DNA of 64,000 nt from Nevskia sp. Its GTDB lineage: Bacteria > Pseudomonadota > Gammaproteobacteria > Nevskiales > Nevskiaceae. Each line of letters starts with the position of its first letter. The stretch's first letter is position 1. The notes beneath the pieces were generated by a model that did no database searches, was not told where the DNA came from, and saw nothing but the letters and a program-made list of their open reading frames with translations. The stretch spans positions 1-64,000 of the forward strand of contig JALNYU010000009.1 of assembly GCA_023229645.1 (NCBI GenBank), given 5' to 3'. The translations under genes were made by a program, and so were the position numbers. This document shows, piece after piece, positions 47,901 to 55,892 of this stretch.

Positions 47901-47995
47901 ATATTGATCCGGCCATTAAGTGCTTGAATAAAGACAGTGCAATGCCAAACCGGATGCCGCACTACCGAGAAAGCGAGAAATGGCCGGATTAATAA
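47901..47995 (-). mobile_element. MITE-like repeat, type A, copy 4 (inverted)
   Basis: Inverse of the copies at 35149 and 37880: TATTGATCCGGCCATTAAGT at one end and ATGGCCGGATTAATAA at the other. It lies between the amine oxidase start and a type B element, mirroring locus 35038-35241. Confidence 0.78.
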
Positions 47996-48013
47996 CAAAG
48001 CAATTTGATTTTA

Positions 48014-48106
48014 TTATTAATTCGGCCACCCACGCCGTCTCGAAAAAGTGCGATCTCAAATTGCCGCGTAGCACCTCGTTCAACTATTTTGTGGCCGAAT
48101 CAATAA
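48014..48106 (-). mobile_element. MITE-like repeat, type B, copy 2 (inverted)
   Basis: Inverse of 35038-35130, with ends TTATTAATTCGGCCAC and GTGGCCGAATCAATAA. The 18-bp spacing to the type A copy is retained, so A and B move as a composite of about 205 bp. Confidence 0.75.
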
Positions 48107-48113
48107 TAGAGAC

Positions 48114-48150
48114 GAAAAAAAAGCGACAACCGAAGGGTTGCCGCTTTTTC
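48114..48150 (-). terminator. Intrinsic terminator of the TonB-receptor gene
   Basis: Hairpin AAAAAGCG-x-CAACC / GGTTG-x-CGCTTTTT with A/T-rich flanks, 17 bp beyond the receptor's stop codon; symmetric, so bidirectional. Confidence 0.85.
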
Positions 48151-48166
48151 TTATCAGCCGACTAAA

Positions 48167-50770
48167 TTAGAACTGATAACCGAGTTTCGCGTAGTAGAAG
48201 CCGCCTGAGAAGCCGTAAGGCGAAAACGGGCTACGTTTGCCGAAACCGCCGTACCCGCTGCCACTGTTCGGGCCCAGAGCGCCGCGATATTCATTGCTGG
48301 TTTCCGGCGGGTAGAGATTGAATAAGTTATCGGCGCCGATACCAAAGCTAAACGATTTCGCGAACTTGATATTCGCGGACACATTCGTAATCCATCGCGC
48401 CGGTACGGTTTCGATTACCGGGAAGCTCTGGTAGTCAGTCACGTGGCCGAAGCGAATCAAGTGCAGGTTAAAGTCAAGCGGACCCTTCGTGTAGGTGCCG
48501 CCGACGATAAGTTTCGTACGCGGCGTGGCGACAGTCAGATAAGACTGACTGGGCACGTCGAATAGCGAGGATGCACCGGTTACCTGTGAGATTTGCTGCG
48601 GATCGGCACGAACACCTTGAATGGTCGTTTGATTCCAATTGGCTTCAGCAATCCAGCGCACTGTGCCGTATTTTCCAAAGCGTGTACGATAGTTTGCAAC
48701 AATATCAACACCTTGAGTACGGGTGCTAATGGCGTTGGTGAAATATTGGAACGAGCCTCCCGCCTCGCCGCCAGCGGCAACAACGAGTGCATCGACGCCT
48801 GGGTAAGCGTCCTCACTGATGAAGCCGGTGATCGCGATGCGGTTCCTGACATAAATCCGATACAGATCGGCGGTGATATCGAGATCCTTGATAGGGTTGG
48901 CGATAAAGCCAACACTGTAGTTGGTCGATGTTTCCGGCTTCAGCGGCTGTGCGCCGAGTGCCCGGCCGATGTCGGACGTCGGTTGAACTAAGCCGCTATC
49001 GAAGCCAACAACGCGGTTTTGAACGGGATTAAACGCGAAAAATGTTGAGGTTGATGACAGGAGGCCTTGCGCAATGCCCGGCGCCCGGAAACCATTGCTG
49101 ACCGTGCCGCGTACCGCGAACTGGTCGATAGCTTGATAGCGTGTAGACAGTTTACCGGTAACGGTATTGCCCGCGTCGTTGTAATACTCGTAGCGGCCTG
49201 CGAGGCCCACATCCCATTTCGGTAGCAGTTTGGTTTCCAGATCGAGATAAACTGCGTAATTGTCGCGGTAGTCGCGGCCGCTTTCTGACGGCCGGAAGCC
49301 ACTATAAGACTGTGCACCTGAGCGGGGCAGTCCGCCAGAAATAACACCGCCTGGATTATTCGGGTCCGGTACATTCGAGGGCCCAGTAGGCCCAGCATAT
49401 GAGGCGGGCTCGCCGGGTTTAATCGTATAGGATTCGTTACGGTACTCAGTGCCAAGCGAAACGTTGAGTGGATCCGCTAAGCCAATAGCGAATTGACGCG
49501 TCAAATCGAAGTTGTTGGTTAACTGCGTAAAAATCCACGAGCCGTCATAGAACGAGCGCTGAGACACAGCCCCTAATGATGCATTAAGGCTATCAGTGAC
49601 GCCAATGCTGGCATCGTCCTTTCCATACGTAGAGCTAAAATCCCAGGCCCAGCCGAATAAGTCTTTACCTTTAATTCCCGCGAGGAATTGGATGTCGTTT
49701 TCTTCGATGGTTTCGTGAGGTTCAAAACCATCTGGATAGGCTTGGCAGTAAGGATTGTCTGGTGTGCCGCCAACGCCATCCGGGCAAGCCGTTGGATTAC
49801 GCAGGCCGGTTGAATTATTGGCGAAGCGGAAGTTTTCGTAGCCGACGCCGTTACGATGCGCGTAGGTGCCAAAAGTGTAGAAGGTTAAATTCGAGTTAAT
49901 CGGCAACGAAAAATTGTAAGAGCCGGCAAATTTACGCGTATCGGGCAGGCCATCGACAATTTTGTTCGGATCGGTTGTCAACTCTCTTGGATCAGGCTGC
50001 CCGTTCGGTAGCGGGTAGTAAAACGGCCCTTCGGCATCAGCTGACCGATTGGTGTGGCGCTGGACAAAGAATTCGGCCGATAGGTTTAGGAAGCCATTTC
50101 CGATTTTGTAGCCTGAATTGATGCCTTCCTGGTTGGTAAAACCATCCTGGAAGCCATAGATGCCAGTTTTACTGGTGATAGACCCACCGCTGTCATCGCC
50201 TTTAAGGATAATGTTGATGACTCCGGCAATTGCGTCCGAACCGTACTGAGCCGATGCGCCGTCGCGTAAGACTTCGATGTGATCAATTGCGCTGAAAGGG
50301 ATTAGATCGAGATCTACCGGTTGGGATCCGCGATTAAGATTAGAAAACGTATTGACGACAGCGCTGTTATGGCGACGCTTGCCGTTAACCAGAACTAACG
50401 TCTGATCGCCGTTCAAGCCGCGTAGGCTCGCTGAACGGATGATTGAGCTCTGATCCTGTCCGGGCTGGGCGGGCAGGCTGAACGACGGCAATATTAAGTT
50501 CAGCGCTTCCGTAGCGGTGGACGCGCCCAGATTCTGCAGCTCTTTTGCCGAAATTACGTCAATTGGCGAGCTACTCTTGCCAGCTGAACGTGCTTGACGA
50601 GATCCGGTAACCACCACTTGATCAAGATTAGTTGCTGATGCTTCGGTCGTTGCCTGCGCAACTTGAACTGGCTGGTTCTCATCGACGGCTTGCGCGTGGA
50701 CCGGTGCCGCTAGCCCCAATGCGAGCATGGCAACGCCCGCTGCGGGTAGTGGAGTTCGTGACGATTTCAT
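48167..50770 (-). CDS. TonB-dependent outer-membrane receptor
   Basis: An 867-residue receptor. A signal peptide (about 1-26) is followed by a TonB-box region (LDQVVVTGSR near 50). The plug domain contains PSFSLPAQPGQDQSSIIRSASLRGLNGDQTLVLVNGKRRH and IEVLRDGASAQYGSDAIAGVINIILK, and a 22-strand barrel ends in YYAKLGYQF. This subtype (long loops with SLRGLxxDQTLVLVNGKRRH) is common for uptake of organic molecules other than siderophores. It sits between the two exported amine-oxidase genes and a RidA gene, so it may import their substrate or a peptide/amine-containing polymer product. The ligand is not predictable. Confidence 0.93.
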   Translation of the reverse strand: MKSSRTPLPAAGVAMLALGLAAPVHAQAVDENQPVQVAQATTEASATNLDQVVVTGSRQARSAGKSSSPIDVISAKELQNLGASTATEALNLILPSFSLPAQPGQDQSSIIRSASLRGLNGDQTLVLVNGKRRHNSAVVNTFSNLNRGSQPVDLDLIPFSAIDHIEVLRDGASAQYGSDAIAGVINIILKGDDSGGSITSKTGIYGFQDGFTNQEGINSGYKIGNGFLNLSAEFFVQRHTNRSADAEGPFYYPLPNGQPDPRELTTDPNKIVDGLPDTRKFAGSYNFSLPINSNLTFYTFGTYAHRNGVGYENFRFANNSTGLRNPTACPDGVGGTPDNPYCQAYPDGFEPHETIEENDIQFLAGIKGKDLFGWAWDFSSTYGKDDASIGVTDSLNASLGAVSQRSFYDGSWIFTQLTNNFDLTRQFAIGLADPLNVSLGTEYRNESYTIKPGEPASYAGPTGPSNVPDPNNPGGVISGGLPRSGAQSYSGFRPSESGRDYRDNYAVYLDLETKLLPKWDVGLAGRYEYYNDAGNTVTGKLSTRYQAIDQFAVRGTVSNGFRAPGIAQGLLSSTSTFFAFNPVQNRVVGFDSGLVQPTSDIGRALGAQPLKPETSTNYSVGFIANPIKDLDITADLYRIYVRNRIAITGFISEDAYPGVDALVVAAGGEAGGSFQYFTNAISTRTQGVDIVANYRTRFGKYGTVRWIAEANWNQTTIQGVRADPQQISQVTGASSLFDVPSQSYLTVATPRTKLIVGGTYTKGPLDFNLHLIRFGHVTDYQSFPVIETVPARWITNVSANIKFAKSFSFGIGADNLFNLYPPETSNEYRGALGPNSGSGYGGFGKRSPFSPYGFSGGFYYAKLGYQF

Positions 50771-50831
50771 TAAGTGCCCCCTGGCGATTAAAGCGGAAAA
50801 TTCGTGATTTACGATCGTGTCTTGCCCCGAT

Positions 50832-50854
50832 AGCCCGCTCTGATAGGCGGGCTT
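50832..50854 (-). terminator. Hairpin after ridA
   Basis: AGCCCGC (50832-50838) pairs with GCGGGCT (50847-50853) between the ridA stop and the TonB-receptor start. A T-run is present only on the plus-strand side (CTTTAG), so its strength as a terminator for the minus-strand genes is doubtful. Confidence 0.45.
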
Positions 50855-50873
50855 TAGTCGGTTGCCTATTGCG

Positions 50874-51401
50874 TTACTTGCTCTTTATCTTCGTCTTCGC
50901 TTTCGGTGGCTTCGCGGCGATCAGATCGATTTCGACCAATGCGCCCGGCAAAACCAAACCTGCGACCTTCACGGTGGAGCGGGCAGGTTTATTCGGCTGT
51001 GCTTCCGAGCCGAAGACGGCACCGAATGCGGCATTCATACCCGCAAAGTCGATTTCGCCGTTCTTGTTCGGATCGCCGACCATGTAGACGTGCGCGGCAA
51101 CGACATCGGAATAGCTCAAGCCAACCGCAGCGAGCGTGTCGCCGAGTTTTTTCAACGCCGACGCTGTTTGCGTTTCGGTATTACCGTAGGACTCCACGCT
51201 ACCTTTTGGTGCATCAGGATTCGCTACGCTCGGCAGATTGCCGCTGAGGTAGACGAGGTCGTAGCCGGCCGGAATGGTGACTGCCGCTGCGATCGGGAAT
51301 TTGCCATCGCCCGGTAGCGGGGTGCGGGTAACGCTTTCCGCGTGCGCCGCGCCAGTAACGGCCAGTGCTAAGCCGACTGCGAGTAGTGTTTTACGGATCA
51401 T
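50874..51401 (-). CDS. Exported RidA/YjgF-family enamine/imine deaminase-like protein
   Basis: A 175-residue protein with a signal peptide (MIRKTLLAVGLALAVTGAAHA). A RidA domain follows: GYDLVYLSGNLPSV, ESYGNTETQTASALKKLGDTLAAVGLSYSDVVAAHVYMVGD, and a terminal PARSTVKVAGLVLPGALVEIDLIAA containing the conserved Arg and Glu of RidA active sites. RidA hydrolyses reactive imines/enamines. Cytosolic RidA is about 128 residues; this one is extended, with a Lys-rich tail, and is directed to the periplasm. It is 50 bp downstream of an exported amine oxidase, whose product is an imine, so it probably speeds release of ammonia there. Confidence 0.9.
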   Translation of the reverse strand: MIRKTLLAVGLALAVTGAAHAESVTRTPLPGDGKFPIAAAVTIPAGYDLVYLSGNLPSVANPDAPKGSVESYGNTETQTASALKKLGDTLAAVGLSYSDVVAAHVYMVGDPNKNGEIDFAGMNAAFGAVFGSEAQPNKPARSTVKVAGLVLPGALVEIDLIAAKPPKAKTKIKSK

Positions 51402-51451
51402 TGATTAGGCTCCTTCTATTTGTAATCCAAAAGTTTGAATGGTGTTTTAAC

Positions 51452-53032
51452 TCAAGCTGGGGTGACTGCCGCTGGCGCGCTGGCAATCCGTTCTGCAATT
51501 TGTTTCAACACGCGGTGGGCGGAAAGGACTGAACCTTCCTGCCAGCCGGTGATATGACTGAGGTGCTCGCCGGCGAGGTAAACCCGGCCATCAGGCTCGC
51601 TTAACAAGCGGTAGGTAGCGTCGTTAGGCACATCCCAGTTCGTCCATGGACCGAGGTTGTACGGAATCTTGTTCCAGGCAACGGTAATGCCGTGACTCAG
51701 CGTTTGGCTGTGCCCTGGGAACAGGGCTTCGATGGCGTCGCGCGAAGCCTGAAGACGGTCAGGGATCGGCTGTGCCATGAATTTCTCGGCGATTTCCTCG
51801 AAGTTGTAGCAGCCGATCAACACGCCTTGCGGCTGAAAAAAGCCACCGCTGGGATACCAGATCAACTGGACATCACGTTTTACGAACGTAAGGCCGCCGT
51901 AGATATTGCGTTCGGTTTCCCAAAATCGCGGGGTTTGCCAAGCAATTTTGTTCGCTGCGCCGTAGCTAACGTTAGTGATCGCGGCAGCGAAGGGGGCGGA
52001 AAAATTCGCCGGGATCTTTTTTAGCACCGGCGGCGGGATCGTGCAGATGCAGTAATCGCCACGAAGGGTTTGCTGGCGACCGGTTTTTTTGTCCCGATAA
52101 GCGATCTGCACATCGCGTTCGCCGTTGCGGATTTCGAGCACTTCAGCCCCAAGCCGGACCACAGACTTGAGTCGTGCGTAAAACGCGCGCGGGATTTGGT
52201 CCATGCCGCCGACAGGCTGGAACATCGTCGGCTGCATCTCGAAGGTTTCGTCGAATAGCGGGCCGTTCCAAAAAACCGGATCAAGCAGGGTCTTCAGATC
52301 AAGCGGTGCTTGGGTGATCCCACTTTCTAGGCCAGCGCCGGGCAGGGTGGTATAGCCGGACCGGCTCGACCCTTTGAAGCGCAATTGTTTATCGAGATCA
52401 CCGTACTCGCGTAAGAACGCGACGAAGCTTTCTTTGTCAACCGCGCTCAGTTCCTGGTCTAGCGCATTTTGATTGGTGCATTTTGCGAGGAGTTCCGACA
52501 ACTGGCCGCGCATATCGTTGATCGCTTGGCGCATCTCAATTGGCTTGCCACCGTTTGCGCTTTCCGATTGCAACAGCGCACTGCGGCTCATGTTGACTTC
52601 TACTTCAAGCGCAACACCGAGTTCCCGGCAATAGCCGAGAATCGCTTTGTGGTGGCTGGGCAGGCGCGCCGGCCCGGCATTGAAGTGCTGACCTTCGTCG
52701 AACGTGCAGGTCTGTGAGGAGCCGTCGGTCATCTCGATTTTGCTGCCGCGGCGGACGGTCCAGTTCCGGCCACCAACCCGATCGCGCGCTTCGAGCACGA
52801 TGCATTGGTAGCCCGCTTTACCCAACTCGTAGGCGGCGGCAAGGCCAGCGATGCCCGCTCCCAAAATAATCACTTTACGGCCGCGGCCGCTGCCCGCCGC
52901 TAAGGCCGCAGTTTTTGCGCCGGCGACCGGCGCTACCGCAACTAGCCCCAACGTGCGCATTGCCGACCACGCGGCGCGGTAGCCGCCAGCGGCACCGACT
53001 TTCATGATGAATTGACGACGACTAATCGGCAT
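51452..53032 (-). CDS. Exported flavin amine oxidase (monoamine oxidase family), copy 2
   Basis: A 526-residue FAD protein with a Tat-type N-terminus (ISRRQFIMKVGAAGG), then a hydrophobic stretch. The FAD site VIILGAGIAGLAAAYELGKAGYQCIVLEARDRVGGR is near 54-90, and a C-terminal GRVYLAGEHLSHITGWQEGSVLSAHRVL closes the fold. It is a paralogue of 46248-47846 with the same domain order. The following gene is an exported RidA, which would process its imine product. A second start-like ORF overlaps its 5' end (53022-53309). Electron acceptor is not evident beside it, so oxygen or the cytochrome at 45805 are both possible. Confidence 0.9.
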   Translation of the reverse strand: MPISRRQFIMKVGAAGGYRAAWSAMRTLGLVAVAPVAGAKTAALAAGSGRGRKVIILGAGIAGLAAAYELGKAGYQCIVLEARDRVGGRNWTVRRGSKIEMTDGSSQTCTFDEGQHFNAGPARLPSHHKAILGYCRELGVALEVEVNMSRSALLQSESANGGKPIEMRQAINDMRGQLSELLAKCTNQNALDQELSAVDKESFVAFLREYGDLDKQLRFKGSSRSGYTTLPGAGLESGITQAPLDLKTLLDPVFWNGPLFDETFEMQPTMFQPVGGMDQIPRAFYARLKSVVRLGAEVLEIRNGERDVQIAYRDKKTGRQQTLRGDYCICTIPPPVLKKIPANFSAPFAAAITNVSYGAANKIAWQTPRFWETERNIYGGLTFVKRDVQLIWYPSGGFFQPQGVLIGCYNFEEIAEKFMAQPIPDRLQASRDAIEALFPGHSQTLSHGITVAWNKIPYNLGPWTNWDVPNDATYRLLSEPDGRVYLAGEHLSHITGWQEGSVLSAHRVLKQIAERIASAPAAVTPA

Positions 53033-53309
53033 CGAAGAGTGAGCTCAGGAGCGCATCGCAATAAATATGTAATAGACCCGCCAAATTCATGCCAGCTTGG
53101 CGGAATCTCAGCTGAATCAGCTTTGACTTCAATCTTTTAGGCAGGCAACGCGGCTGCCCGCGCGTATTGGCGCGACAGATGCGGGGATTGCTGAACCCTA
53201 ATAATTTGCCCGCCGGAGTGCGGCGGTGACCGATGCTGAAAAGCATCGTGTGGCGGGTCGACGGCGAGACTAGAAGTCCGCTGCCCGCCGCATCCTTGCG
53301 TTGAGCCAT
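53022..53309 (-). CDS. Possible small leader ORF overlapping the amine-oxidase start
   Basis: A 95-residue frame with a good ribosome site (AAGGA, six bases before the ATG) whose end overlaps the first codons of the amine oxidase by 11 bp. The peptide is basic (many Arg/Lys), without recognisable domain. It might act as a translational coupler, or be the 5' leader of the mRNA with a chance frame. Base composition by codon position does not clearly support coding. Confidence 0.25.
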   Translation of the reverse strand: MAQRKDAAGSGLLVSPSTRHTMLFSIGHRRTPAGKLLGFSNPRICRANTRGQPRCLPKRLKSKLIQLRFRQAGMNLAGLLHIYCDALLSSLFDAD

Positions 53310-53493
53310 GAATATTCCTTTTTATTGCAGTAGCGCGTTTTGCGCCGCTGTTCGCAGCCGACGGCGAGGTTTTGCTCACGCCGCAGAACAGCAGCTAGAT
53401 TGTTGTTAGACGCAGATCCTTATCGGCAAGCAAGGCGTTTTTTTAACGCGTTGCGCGCGCGACTGCCACAGGCATTGATTTATGTCGCAGGTG

Positions 53494-54840
53494 TTAGCGC
53501 TGGAAGTCGTAAAGACTGCCGAGGCCGAGGATTTGCGTGAGCGCATCAAGCGCAGTTCTGGATTCTTCGAGTAGCTGCGGATCAGCGAGGTCGGCGAGCA
53601 CGAGACGATCCCGATAGTGTTTGCGAATCCAAGCGTCAAGCTGCGTATAGAGCGCGTTATCAACCCAGGTTTTCGGATTGACCGCCGCCCGTTCTGCCGG
53701 TGTTAGAACAACGCGCAAGCGTAGACAGGCAGGACCGCCGCCATTGCGCATGCTTTGTCGCAAGTCAAACACCTTGGCACCCGCGATCGGATTTTCCGGG
53801 TCATCGACGATGCGCTGAATCGCGCGCCAAACGTTCTCGTTATCGGCGCATTCGTGTGCGCAGACCAGCCACATCTGGCCGTCGGGGGTGCAAATCAACT
53901 GGCTATTGAATAGATACGACGTTACCGCGTCTTCGATCGAAACATCGGCCGTTTTAATTTCAACGAATACCGGTGTGCGGCCCCGCAGGCGCTGCCGCAG
54001 CCAAGCTTTCACGGGCTTGGCATCAACAAACGCCTGCTCGTGATACAGCAGTAATTCGCGGTTGCCGACGGCGATGACATCGTTATGAAAAACGCCGGCG
54101 TCAACGGCTTCCGGCTTCTGTTGCGCGTGATAGCTGTACGAAGGATCAAGGCGATGCAAACGCATCACCGCTTCGCCGGCTGCGCGTGTTTGCCGCGCTG
54201 GGTACTTCTCAGGCTTGGGCTCGTTGTCTGCGCCGAGTCCGTAGACAAACAACTCCAAGCCGGGCGCGCCGTACTCGCTGCAGAAGCGTGTGTGGTTTGC
54301 CGCGCCTTCATCGCCGAGTTGCGGTGTCGCTGGCAACGGCGCGTGGTGGCGGAAGTGTTTCTCGGATTTAAATGTGGCTTGCAACGCGCGGCTGGTGGTT
54401 TCTGGTTCGATTGCGCGGTGCAGGTGTGTGGCTAAATTTGCCGGCGTGAAATGGACGCAGCCGTCTGCCGTGTCGGCGCTTGGTGAAACGGTGGCCGCAT
54501 TGGCGGTCCACATCGCGGAAGCCGATGACATCGCCGCGAGCAAGCCCGGTGCTTCCCGGTGTACGCGCGCCAACACCTCGCCGTCGCGACCGGAAAAGCC
54601 GAGTTTCTTCAACGTCGGAATATGCGGCCGTTCTTGCGGCGGCAACACGCCCTGAGCAAGGCCAAGGTCGGCCAAGGCTTTCATCTTGGCCAAACCCTGC
54701 AAGGCGGCTTCGCGAGGATTCGACGGCAATTCGGCATTTTTTGCCGAGGCGACGTTGCCTAGCGCTAACCCGGCATAGTTATGTGTGGGGCCGACGAGGC
54801 CGTCAAAATTAGCTTCAACAGCGTTGCTTTCCGTGCTCAT
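53494..54840 (-). CDS. astB: N-succinylarginine dihydrolase
   Basis: A 448-residue amidinotransferase-fold enzyme. It starts with ANFDGLVGPTHNYAGLALGNVAS, the AstB N-terminal signature. The catalytic cysteine is in NGGGPACLRLRVVL near residue 368, with conserved HxE/H segments (DAGVFHNDVIAVGN; MWLVCAHEC). It hydrolyses succinylarginine to succinylornithine with release of two ammonia and CO2, the second step of the AST pathway. It overlaps the threonine-aldolase gene by 4 bp and ends the operon in this window. Confidence 0.96.
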   Translation of the reverse strand: MSTESNAVEANFDGLVGPTHNYAGLALGNVASAKNAELPSNPREAALQGLAKMKALADLGLAQGVLPPQERPHIPTLKKLGFSGRDGEVLARVHREAPGLLAAMSSASAMWTANAATVSPSADTADGCVHFTPANLATHLHRAIEPETTSRALQATFKSEKHFRHHAPLPATPQLGDEGAANHTRFCSEYGAPGLELFVYGLGADNEPKPEKYPARQTRAAGEAVMRLHRLDPSYSYHAQQKPEAVDAGVFHNDVIAVGNRELLLYHEQAFVDAKPVKAWLRQRLRGRTPVFVEIKTADVSIEDAVTSYLFNSQLICTPDGQMWLVCAHECADNENVWRAIQRIVDDPENPIAGAKVFDLRQSMRNGGGPACLRLRVVLTPAERAAVNPKTWVDNALYTQLDAWIRKHYRDRLVLADLADPQLLEESRTALDALTQILGLGSLYDFQR

Positions 54841-55892
54841 GCCACAGTGTTTTCCATAACAGCGGCCTGGGCCGCAGAAATTTTTAGATAATCATCAAAC
54901 GCGGCCAGTACGGTATCGATCTGAGCACGGCTAACGTCAAGATGGGTCACTAACCGCGTCCGAGTTCCGGTGGAAGCGGCGATGCCGCATTGTCGCAGCT
55001 GCGCGGCTAGGCCGGCGACCAGCGCAGGCGGAATCTGGACGAAGACGATATTGGTTTGCGGGTCTTCGCAAGAGAGCCCGAGTGCGCGCAGGCCGGCAGC
55101 GAGGTAGGTGGCGTTATCGTGATCGTCCTGCAGGCGGCTGACGTGATGTTCCAGCGCGTAAAGGCCAGCAGCGGCGAGTATGCCGGCTTGGCGCATGCCG
55201 CCGCCGAGCGCTTTGCGCCAGCGCCGGGCGGTAGCGATGAAAGGCTCAGTACCAAATAATATGGTGCCGGCGGGCGTGCCAAGACCTTTGCTGAGGCATA
55301 GTGAAACCGAGTCGAACCCGGCGACGATTTCCCGTTCACTGACGCCGCGTTTAATCATTGCGTTGCACAGGCGCGCGCCGTCGAGATGTGTCGCAAGACC
55401 GCGGCTTTTAGCGAACGCGGTGGCGGCGGCGACATACGTCTGCGGAAGCACTTTACCGCCGATGGTATTTTCCAGCGCCAGCAGACGGGTGCGCGCGAAA
55501 TGGAGGTCGTCTGGCTTGATCGCAGCGGTGAGATCGGCGAGCGCAATACTGCCGTCGGGCTGATTCGGTAACGGCTGTGGCTGAATGCTGCCGAGTACCG
55601 CCGCGCCACCTTGCTCATAGCGATAGGTGTGCGCTTCTTGGCCGACTAGATATTCGTCGCCACGCCCGCAATGCGCCATCAGCGCGGCGAGATTGCTCTG
55701 CGTGCCGGTCGGGAAAAACAGCGCCGCGGCATAGCCAAAGCGCTCCGCGGCAACGTCCTGCAGCCGGTTGACGGTCGGATCGTCGCCGTAAACATCGTCG
55801 CCGACCTCCGCCGCGGCCATCACCGCGCGCATCGCGGCAGTTGGGCGGGTAACGGTGTCGCTACGCAGGTCGATGACCGCTGCCGCGTTCAT
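54837..55892 (-). CDS. Low-specificity L-threonine/allo-threonine aldolase-like PLP enzyme
   Basis: A 351-residue fold-type I PLP enzyme. IDLRSDTVTRPTAAMRAVMAAAEVGDDVYGDDP is at the N-terminus, FFPTGTQSNLAALMAH forms the phosphate-binding part, and the Schiff-base lysine is in SLCLSKGLGTPAG near 205. All are hallmarks of LtaE. It splits threonine or allo-threonine into glycine and acetaldehyde. It is fused into the arginine-catabolism operon by 4-bp overlaps on both sides (astD upstream, astB downstream), which is unusual and suggests coordinated amino-acid use. Confidence 0.92.
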   Translation of the reverse strand: MNAAAVIDLRSDTVTRPTAAMRAVMAAAEVGDDVYGDDPTVNRLQDVAAERFGYAAALFFPTGTQSNLAALMAHCGRGDEYLVGQEAHTYRYEQGGAAVLGSIQPQPLPNQPDGSIALADLTAAIKPDDLHFARTRLLALENTIGGKVLPQTYVAAATAFAKSRGLATHLDGARLCNAMIKRGVSEREIVAGFDSVSLCLSKGLGTPAGTILFGTEPFIATARRWRKALGGGMRQAGILAAAGLYALEHHVSRLQDDHDNATYLAAGLRALGLSCEDPQTNIVFVQIPPALVAGLAAQLRQCGIAASTGTRTRLVTHLDVSRAQIDTVLAAFDDYLKISAAQAAVMENTVA

